Below are positions 5,308 through 10,417 of a DNA stretch of 10,417 nucleotides, piece after piece (position 1 is the first letter of the stretch; each line of letters begins with the position of its first letter). Below the pieces are notes generated by a model. The model had not been told where the DNA came from, ran no database searches, and saw only the letters and a list, made by a program, of their open reading frames with translations. Source of the DNA: Candidatus Falkowiibacteriota bacterium (lineage in GTDB: Bacteria; Patescibacteriota; Patescibacteriia; Patescibacteriales; GWE2-39-37); assembly GCA_013335665.1 (NCBI GenBank), contig JAAXVE010000020.1, forward strand, positions 1 through 10,417. Direction: 5' to 3'. Made by a program: the position numbers and the translations under genes.

Positions 5308-7695
5308 ATGGTAAATCTTAAAAAAAATATCCTGCCGATAGTTATTTTTTTGACCGGCGCGTGCGTGCTTGTCGTAGAAGTCGTGGCGACTCGCATTTTG
5401 TCGCCTTATTATGGGAACACCATTTTTACCGTTTCCAGCGTCATTAGTATTGTTTTAGCCGCATTGAGCGCTGGCTATTATGTCGGAGGGAAATCGGCTG
5501 ACAAGAATCCATCAGAAAAAGCATTCTATTCGATTATTCTCTTGAGTGGCTTAAGCGTTATGCTGTTGCAGGTTTTAACGCAGATGTTTCTCCCATCCCT
5601 TGGTTATTCGTTACCCACGACGACTGGTCCGATCATCTCATCATTACTCCTTTTTTTCATCCCCAGTTTTTTACTCGGTATGCTCTCGCCTTATGCGATC
5701 AAGCTTCAGGTAAAAAATTTTCCAGATGAAGGAATCGGCAGCATCTCGGGCGGTGTATTCTTCTGGTCGACGCTTGGCAGCATCTTCGGCAGCCTGTTGG
5801 CAGGCTTTGTCCTAATTCCGCACTTCGGCGTCAGTCAGATTACGATCTCGGTTGCAGTTTTGCTGGTGGTTGTCGGTCTTGTTCCGTTGGTGTTAATGGG
5901 AGTATTTAAGGAAAGAATCAACAAAACAAAGATTTTTTTCGTTATTTCACTCCTGCTCGGCAGCCTATTGTTGTCCTATAGAGTATATGGAAGCGATGTA
6001 CTGTATGTCCATGATGGCATTTACGAAAGACTATCGGTTTATAACGGTAATTTGAATGGACACCCGGCTAGATTTTTTACGCAGGATCGCAGTTCTTCCG
6101 GGGCTATGTATCTGGATTCTGACGAGCTACCCTTCAAATATACGAAGTATTATTCTCTATATAAAGTATTTAAGCCTGACCTAAAGAACGTGCTGGTTAT
6201 TGGCGGCGGAGTTTATTCTATTCCAAAGGTATTATTGCAGGAGTTGCCAGATGTCCGTGTTGATGTTTCTGAAATCGAGCCTTCTTTGTATGATCTTGCC
6301 AAAAAATATTTTAATGTGGTTGAATCCGATCGCCTGGTTAACTATACGGATGATGGCCGGCGCCTTCTTAATGATACGGACAAGAAGTATGATATGATTT
6401 TCAGCGATGTATATTATTCTTTGTTTTCCGTTCCTGCTCATTTTACCACTAAGGAGTTCTTCGATATTGCGAAAAGCCGGCTCAGTCAGGACGGCGTATT
6501 CGTGGCTAATCTGATCGGAGACTTGTCGCGGCAGGACGAATCGTTGATAATGTCTGAAATTAAGACTTTTCAGACTGTATTTCCTAATAGTTATTTTTTT
6601 GCAGTTGAAAAGCCAGATAAGATTGATTCACAGAATATCATTTTTGTGGGCTGGAACAGCGATAAGCGGATTGATTTCAAGAGCAAGAAAATAACAAATG
6701 AAAAAGATCAGACGATCCAAACGCTTGGCAGTAAGGCAATTGATTTGAGTAGGTTTGAATTGTCAGCATACCCGATTCTTACAGATGATTTCGCTCCCGT
6801 GGAATACCTAACATCCAAAGTTCTTGAAAACGAACTCAAGCCCATAAAGAGCATAGATGGTGACGAGATGCTTAATGTCATAAAGCAGCAGCTACGCTAT
6901 GGGCCTCGTTATCTAAGCGCTCCCGGCCATGCCAGTATGCAGAAATTTCTTGTCTCAGAAATGTCTGCCTTTGTTCCGGAAGTGAAATTGCAAACCTGGC
7001 AGCATGTCAGCACGGACGGTAAGAAGATCGGGCTGACTAATATTATCGGGAGGCTAAAGCCGGAGAACAAAAAACGTATCATATTAGCCACGCATTATGA
7101 CAGCAAAAAAACTGCAGACAAGGATTCTTTTAGAAAAGGCGAGCCGGTGCCAGGCGCTAACGACTCTGCTTCTGGTGTGGCTGTTTTGCTTGAGCTGGCA
7201 AAAACTTTTGCCAATGCCAATAAGCTGCCCGGCGTAGGCGTAGACTTTGTTTTCTTTGACGGTGAGGAAGGTGAAGAGGATCAGGGGGATGATTTTACTA
7301 ATTGGAAACCACTTGGGTCAACCTATTTTGCTGAGCATTTGAATGATATCTATGGGGAAAACAAGCCTATGGGAGCAGTCGTTTTAGATATGATCTGCGA
7401 TAAGCATCTTAATATTACAAAGGAGAGAACTTCTCTTGAAAATGCGTCAGCGCAAACCTTGTCGTTCTGGGAGATCGCCAGAAGAGTCGATAGCAGCGCA
7501 TTTGAGGACAAAGTCGGATTGGGTGTCAGTGACGACCACACCCCGCTAAATCGGGTCGGGGTGCCTAGCTTCTTGGTAATTGACTTTGATTACCCTTATT
7601 ACCATACTGTTAATGACACAACCGACAAGTGCAGTCCGGAGAGTTTGGAAACGGTCGCGACGGCAGTACAGAATTATGTATATGCACAAAGGTAA
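5308..7695 (+). CDS. Three-part fusion: membrane domain, spermidine-synthase-like domain and M28/glutaminyl-cyclase-type zinc domain
   Basis: A 795-residue protein. Residues about 9-226 hold roughly seven hydrophobic helices in the style of 'fused MFS/spermidine synthase' proteins. Residues about 228-505 form an aminopropyl- or methyltransferase fold: VLVIGGGVYSIPK (motif I, 295-307), acidic Glu322 after strand 2, DDGRR (348-352), Asp367 in YDMIFSDVYY, HFTTKEFF and the typical closing ILTDDFAPVEYL (490-501). Residues about 520-795 match M28 peptidases and glutaminyl cyclases: HYDSK (His596), GANDSASG (Asp619), FFDGEE (Glu653, Glu654), LDMI (Asp694), DDHTP (742-746) and YYHTVNDT (His766). All five M28 metal ligands are present. 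ATG 5308 has only a weak upstream AAGAAG. Substrates are unknown; candidates are polyamine-like transfer and N-terminal glutamine cyclisation or aminopeptidase action. The fusion appears genuine because the frame is unbroken. Confidence 0.85.
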   Translation: MVNLKKNILPIVIFLTGACVLVVEVVATRILSPYYGNTIFTVSSVISIVLAALSAGYYVGGKSADKNPSEKAFYSIILLSGLSVMLLQVLTQMFLPSLGYSLPTTTGPIISSLLLFFIPSFLLGMLSPYAIKLQVKNFPDEGIGSISGGVFFWSTLGSIFGSLLAGFVLIPHFGVSQITISVAVLLVVVGLVPLVLMGVFKERINKTKIFFVISLLLGSLLLSYRVYGSDVLYVHDGIYERLSVYNGNLNGHPARFFTQDRSSSGAMYLDSDELPFKYTKYYSLYKVFKPDLKNVLVIGGGVYSIPKVLLQELPDVRVDVSEIEPSLYDLAKKYFNVVESDRLVNYTDDGRRLLNDTDKKYDMIFSDVYYSLFSVPAHFTTKEFFDIAKSRLSQDGVFVANLIGDLSRQDESLIMSEIKTFQTVFPNSYFFAVEKPDKIDSQNIIFVGWNSDKRIDFKSKKITNEKDQTIQTLGSKAIDLSRFELSAYPILTDDFAPVEYLTSKVLENELKPIKSIDGDEMLNVIKQQLRYGPRYLSAPGHASMQKFLVSEMSAFVPEVKLQTWQHVSTDGKKIGLTNIIGRLKPENKKRIILATHYDSKKTADKDSFRKGEPVPGANDSASGVAVLLELAKTFANANKLPGVGVDFVFFDGEEGEEDQGDDFTNWKPLGSTYFAEHLNDIYGENKPMGAVVLDMICDKHLNITKERTSLENASAQTLSFWEIARRVDSSAFEDKVGLGVSDDHTPLNRVGVPSFLVIDFDYPYYHTVNDTTDKCSPESLETVATAVQNYVYAQR

Positions 7696-7747
7696 TAATA
7701 ACTAAAATAACTCCGCATCTTTAGGGATAGCGGGCATAATCAATAAT

Positions 7748-8962
7748 ATGATGAAAAGATTAGCAATATTATCACTCTTATTAAGCATTTGTCTTCCGTT
7801 CGCAGCCAATGCCGATTCTTTGTCTAAGCGCCTGTCTGGTCGGATCCTTATCAGTACCCAGGGCAAGGGTGAAGCCTGGTATGTCAATCCGGCTGATTCA
7901 AAGCGGTATTATCTTGGTCGGCCTGCCGACGCTTTCACGGTCATGCGCAAATTGGGCGTAGGGGTGACCGAAGCTACATTTCAGAAAATCGCCCAAGAAG
8001 GAATGGACGTCGAGGGCGATAAAGCTTTGGCCAAAAGTCTGGCTGGCAAGATAATTTTGCAGGTCGAGCGCAACGGCGAGGCCTGGTATGTAAATCCGGT
8101 TGATTTGAAAAAATATTACCTAGGTCGTCCAGAGGATGCTTTTAAAGTAATGCGCCGCTTGGGCCTTGGTGTGCGGATAAGGGACTTGGCGCTGATCCAT
8201 AAGCCAGGAACAGATGAAAGTATTGATCAGTACAGTAGTTATGTGCAAAAAACAGTCAAGACGCCTGCTGGTGATTTTAAGGTAGATCTGGTTATGATCG
8301 ATCTAAGCAACCCCAAACTCGATATCGTGACTGATACGGCCGACACTGCTACCTGTAAGACTGGTTGCCGAGCCAAGCCGTTGATCAGTTATGTTGAGTC
8401 AACCCCGGGGACATTTGCGGCAATTAATGGTAGCTATTTTGACACCAATGCCAGTAAGCGTAATTATTATTTTTTTCCAATTTATAATTCCAAGCAGAAA
8501 GTTCTGATCAACGATGATCAGCTAAAGTATTGGACGACTGGACCGATCATGGTCTTTGATCAGAATAATAAATTCTATTATTTCAAGGACAGCCGTGAGT
8601 TTAAAAGCGTCGAATTCTTCGAAAACGCTAACGGAGTCAAGATTAAGGCGGCAATAGGGAATAAGCCGCGCCTGATCGAGAATAAGATGAACACTCTTAT
8701 TGATTGGGAGGTAGATGAAAAACAGCGCACTGGCAAGACTATCAAGAATGCGCTAGGGTATAAAGAAGGAAAAATGTATATTATCAGCGCGCATAATTCA
8801 ACAGTGCCGGATTTAGCCATGGTTTGCCAAGCGCTTGAGATGGAATACGCCTTGAACATCGACGGAGGTTACTCGACAGCCCTCTTTTATAATGATGAGT
8901 TTATGATTTCTCCTGGCAGGGATATACCAAATGCCATTTTATTCACAACTAAACAGAACTAA
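7748..8962 (+). CDS. Exported protein with two GEAWYVNP modules and a phosphodiester-glycosidase (NAGPA) domain
   Basis: A 404-residue protein with a signal peptide (residues 1-22, ending FAANA-D). Two copies of a 43-residue module follow (31-73 and 100-142), each reading GEAWYVNP-x-D-x-K-(R/K)-YYLGRP-x-DAF-x-VMR-x-LG. The C-terminal domain (about 175-400) carries the hallmarks of the phosphodiester glycosidase family PF09992 (NAGPA): AAINGSYFD (224-232), TTGP (263-266), NIDGGYST (370-377) and a final PGRDIPNAILF. This family hydrolyses sugar-phosphodiester links or acts on surface glycans; the substrate here is unknown. The modules likely anchor the protein at the cell surface, which is inference from their repetition and the signal peptide. 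ATG 7748 and ATG 7751 are adjacent alternative starts. Its stop overlaps the next start (TAATG). Confidence 0.9.
   Translation: MMKRLAILSLLLSICLPFAANADSLSKRLSGRILISTQGKGEAWYVNPADSKRYYLGRPADAFTVMRKLGVGVTEATFQKIAQEGMDVEGDKALAKSLAGKIILQVERNGEAWYVNPVDLKKYYLGRPEDAFKVMRRLGLGVRIRDLALIHKPGTDESIDQYSSYVQKTVKTPAGDFKVDLVMIDLSNPKLDIVTDTADTATCKTGCRAKPLISYVESTPGTFAAINGSYFDTNASKRNYYFFPIYNSKQKVLINDDQLKYWTTGPIMVFDQNNKFYYFKDSREFKSVEFFENANGVKIKAAIGNKPRLIENKMNTLIDWEVDEKQRTGKTIKNALGYKEGKMYIISAHNSTVPDLAMVCQALEMEYALNIDGGYSTALFYNDEFMISPGRDIPNAILFTTKQN
7838..8173 (+). repeat. Two coding copies of the GEAWYVNP...YYLGRP module
   Basis: Copy 1 is 7838-7966 and copy 2 is 8045-8173, a period of 207 nt (69 codons). The protein copies are close, but the DNA has diverged at many third positions, which points to an old duplication under purifying selection. 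The linker between copies (residues 74-99) is not repeated. Confidence 0.85.
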
Positions 8963-9237
8963 TGTTCACTGAATTAGCGAAAAAATTTGAACAGGACGGA
9001 GAAGTTTATCTTCGCATCAAGGCCAGGCCGGGCGCGGCCTCGACGGAAGCACGCGGCGTGCTGGCAACTCCAGAAGGCGATACGATTAAGGTCGATGTGG
9101 CTGCAGCACCAGAGCAGGGCAAGGCCAATCTTGAACTCGTGCGTTACTTGGCTGATTGGTTCAATGTCAGCAAGATGCAAGTGAGGATCGTTAGCGGTGC
9201 GGGCGACAAGGTGAAATTGGTTAAAATTTCAAAATAA
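8962..9237 (+). CDS. DUF167 / YggU-family protein
   Basis: A 91-residue protein of the UPF0235 (YggU) family, whose biochemical role is unknown. The family signatures are all present: LRIKARPGA (17-25), IKVDVAAAPEQGKANLELVR in mid-sequence, and VRIVSGAGDKVKLVKI at the end. Length is normal for the family. The ATG at 8962 shares its A with the TAA of the preceding gene (TAATG), a classical arrangement for translational coupling, so the two proteins are probably made in linked amounts. Family members occur next to many unrelated genes, so the link to surface-glycan processing should not be over-read. Confidence 0.93.
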   Translation: MFTELAKKFEQDGEVYLRIKARPGAASTEARGVLATPEGDTIKVDVAAAPEQGKANLELVRYLADWFNVSKMQVRIVSGAGDKVKLVKISK

Positions 9238-9260
9238 AAATCGTAAAAAATTTTGAAATT
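9225..9260. repeat. 11-bp A+T-rich inverted repeat at the DUF167 stop
   Basis: AATTTCAAAAT (9225-9235) and ATTTTGAAATT (9250-9260) are perfect reverse complements separated by 14 nt, and the left arm runs into the stop codon. With one G:C pair per stem and no T-tract after it, this is a poor terminator. The same TTCAAAATT core recurs at 9310 and 9324. Confidence 0.6.
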
Positions 9261-9306
9261 CTAATGATTTAATGTTTAAAACATTCGGACAATAAAAATT
9301 GATTCG

Positions 9307-9334
9307 AAATTCAAAATTAAAAATTCAAAATTGA
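9307..9334. repeat. 14-nt tandem direct repeat before uppS
   Basis: AAATTCAAAATTAA (9307-9320) is followed immediately by AAATTCAAAATTGA (9321-9334), with 13 of 14 positions identical. It abuts the uppS start codon (9336), leaving no room for a Shine-Dalgarno. From memory, similar A+T-rich AAATTCAAAATT tracts are common between genes of Patescibacteria. No gene is visible in 9238-9335; an odd-length palindrome AATGTTTAAAACATT lies at 9271-9285. Confidence 0.75.
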
Positions 9335-9335
9335 T

Positions 9336-10055
9336 ATGATTGAATCAAAGAAGAATAATCAAAAGGTGCCTGAGCACGTCGCTATTATTCTCGACGGAAA
9401 CCGGCGCTGGGCCAGTGAGCGCAATCTGCCTAGCTTTGAGGGACACTATAAGGGTTATAAGAAAGTGCAGGAGGCACCACTTTGGTTTTTTAGCCGAGGG
9501 GTGAAAGTGTTGTCCGTATATGCCTTCTCGACCGATAATTGGAAGCGATCGACTGATGAGGTCAACTACTTGATGAAGCTTATAAAACAGGCCATAGAAG
9601 AATCTGTTATTTTGGCTAATGAGCAGGATTATCGCATGCTTCTTTCCGGGCGCATCAATGAGCTGCCAGGCGATTTGCCAGATGTTTGCCGTGATGCCAT
9701 GGCCAAGACGGTGAACAATCGTGGAGGCACCTTGAATATTTGTTTGAATTACGGCGGCCGCATGGAATTAATTGATGCAGTCAAAAAGATGATGCAGAAT
9801 AATCTTACGGTCGAGCAAGTGCATGAAGGAACAATAAAAAAATACCTTTATCAGCCGGATTTGCCTGATCCTGATTTGATTGTTCGCACATCTGGAGAAC
9901 ATAGATTGTCAGGTTTTCTTTTGTGGGAGTCGGCTTATAGCGAACTTTTTTTCATAAAAAAGTATTGGCCGGATTTTGAAGAGCAGGACGTGTCCAATCT
10001 TATTGACGATTACAACAAGCGCGAGCGGCGATATGGCGGTGACGTTGAAGCCTAG
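9336..10055 (+). CDS. uppS: Undecaprenyl diphosphate synthase (cis-prenyltransferase)
   Basis: A 239-residue cytosolic cis-prenyltransferase that adds isopentenyl diphosphate units to farnesyl diphosphate to make the C55 lipid carrier for cell-wall and surface-polysaccharide synthesis. Conserved regions are in order: HVAIILDGNRRWA with catalytic Asp20 (canonical MDGNGRWA), SVYAFSTDNWKRS (60-72, with Asp67 where most have Glu), LNYGGR, and RTSGEHRLSGFLLWE (184-198), holding the diphosphate-binding Arg184, Arg190 and Ser192, followed by Glu203 in AYSELFF. The offsets between these residues match those of the E. coli enzyme. RLSG and LLWE replace the usual RLSN and LLWQ, changes unlikely to abolish activity. 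ATG 9336 has no Shine-Dalgarno and follows an A+T-rich repeat. A terminator lies 9 nt after the stop. Confidence 0.96.
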   Translation: MIESKKNNQKVPEHVAIILDGNRRWASERNLPSFEGHYKGYKKVQEAPLWFFSRGVKVLSVYAFSTDNWKRSTDEVNYLMKLIKQAIEESVILANEQDYRMLLSGRINELPGDLPDVCRDAMAKTVNNRGGTLNICLNYGGRMELIDAVKKMMQNNLTVEQVHEGTIKKYLYQPDLPDPDLIVRTSGEHRLSGFLLWESAYSELFFIKKYWPDFEEQDVSNLIDDYNKRERRYGGDVEA

Positions 10056-10064
10056 AACGCTGAT

Positions 10065-10093
10065 AAAAAAGCAGGCGGCAATCCTGCTTTTTT
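10065..10093 (+). terminator. Intrinsic terminator after uppS
   Basis: AAAAAAGCAGG (10065-10075) pairs perfectly with CCTGCTTTTTT (10083-10093) across a 7-nt loop. The T-run gives the U-tract, and the A-run allows function in the reverse direction. It separates uppS from rarA. Confidence 0.9.
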
Positions 10094-10100
10094 GTTTATA

Positions 10101-10129
10101 TTGAATTATCGTCCGTCTTCTGCTAATTT
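10101..10129 (+). promoter_or_regulatory. Possible rarA promoter, perhaps giving a leaderless transcript
   Basis: TTGAAT (10101-10106) is followed after 17 nt by TAATTT (10124-10129), with TG placed as in an extended -10 element (10121-10122). The -10 match is only 3 of 6, so this is weak. If used, transcription would start at or next to the rarA ATG at 10136, consistent with the absence of a ribosome binding site there. Confidence 0.3.
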
Positions 10130-10135
10130 GTGCTT

Positions 10136-10417
10136 ATGAAACATGCAAAGCAAAACATACCATTAGCTGACAGGCTGCGCCCCAAGATATTTAGCCAGTT
10201 TTTCGGGCAGGAAGATATCGTGGGCGAGGGTCGGCTATTGCGCCAAGCTATTGAGTCTGACCAGTTGCCATCGATGATTTTTTGGGGGCCGCCTGGCTCA
10301 GGCAAGACAACACTGGCACACATCATCGCCAACCAGACTAAATCGCGTTTTATACAGATCAGCGCTGTCACGAGCGGCGTCAAAGATTTGCGTGAGGTCA
10401 TTGCTAATGCGGAAAAA
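10136..10417 (+). CDS. rarA: RarA/MgsA-type AAA+ ATPase, N-terminal part (3' truncated)
   Basis: The first 94 codons of a replication-associated recombination ATPase; the gene runs off the right edge. The start MKHAKQNIPLADRLRP leads into the family signature FGQEDIVGEGRLLRQAIE (24-40 region), then SMIFWGPPGSGKTTLAHIIA with the Walker A motif GPPGSGKT at 51-58, and FIQISAVTSGVKDLREVI, the segment that separates RarA/MgsA from the related RuvB and clamp-loader subunits. In other bacteria this homolog of eukaryotic WRNIP1 forms tetramers acting at stalled replication forks with single-strand-binding protein. The Walker B, sensor and tetramerisation regions are beyond the window. ATG 10136 is preferred; GTG 10130 is an in-frame alternative. 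No Shine-Dalgarno is present. Confidence 0.95.
   Translation, partial: MKHAKQNIPLADRLRPKIFSQFFGQEDIVGEGRLLRQAIESDQLPSMIFWGPPGSGKTTLAHIIANQTKSRFIQISAVTSGVKDLREVIANAEK

Noticed and set aside
7838..8173. CRISPR-like or mobile repeat
   Set aside because: The two copies are protein-level modules in one reading frame with diverged DNA, not identical short repeats with spacers. No CRISPR array is seen anywhere in the window.
10123..10401. Antisense 92-residue reading frame
   Set aside because: It is the complement of the well-supported rarA coding sequence with its Walker A motif. Other long minus-strand frames likewise shadow recognised + strand genes.

Overview
This window looks like a chromosomal segment of an uncultivated bacterium, most likely of the Candidate Phyla Radiation (Patescibacteria). 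This is inferred from gene content and style. The gene set is compact. A lipid-carrier gene, a DUF167 gene and a surface protein with two GEAWYVNP...YYLGRP modules sit close together; from memory, those modules recur in Patescibacteria. An [FeFe]-hydrogenase is followed by a small polytopic membrane protein, and several leaders are very A+T-rich with no Shine-Dalgarno sequence. All genes found lie on the + strand. TAA, TAG and TGA all act as stops, so the standard bacterial code applies.

Layout. (1) Positions 2-958: the 3' end of an [FeFe]-hydrogenase catalytic subunit and a six-helix membrane protein resembling an ECF-transporter S-component, closed by a terminator (1031-1062). (2) Positions 1080-1513: a self-contained unit with a promoter, a strong RBS, an 87-residue cysteine-rich two-helix membrane protein and a terminator. 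(3) Positions 1655-4714: a near-consensus promoter, then a CCA-adding tRNA nucleotidyltransferase gene interrupted by one in-frame TAA, a membrane-anchored coiled-coil protein of unknown function, and a cyclophilin-type lipoprotein, closed by a perfect 15-bp terminator hairpin. (4) Positions 4749-5223: a small four-helix protein of the PF04020 'holin' family and, 2 nt after its stop, a tRNA-Pro(CGG) with no encoded CCA. (5) Positions 5308-7695: a 795-residue fusion of a multi-helix membrane domain, a spermidine-synthase-like methyltransferase fold and an M28/glutaminyl-cyclase-type zinc domain. (6) Positions 7748-10093: an exported protein with two surface modules and a phosphodiester-glycosidase (NAGPA) domain, a DUF167 protein overlapping it by 1 nt, an A+T-rich repeat cluster, and undecaprenyl diphosphate synthase followed by a terminator. 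(7) From 10136 to the edge: the N-terminus of the RarA/MgsA AAA+ ATPase.

Themes. Much of the window concerns the cell envelope: lipid carrier, surface glycosidase-like protein, lipoprotein foldase and several small membrane proteins. tRNA maturation is a second theme: the local tRNA lacks CCA, while the only CCA-adding gene visible carries a premature stop. The most notable items are that stop, the three-part fusion, and the hydrogenase-linked membrane protein whose start codon does not match the strong RBS upstream. No CRISPR array, insertion sequence, prophage module or defence system is visible.
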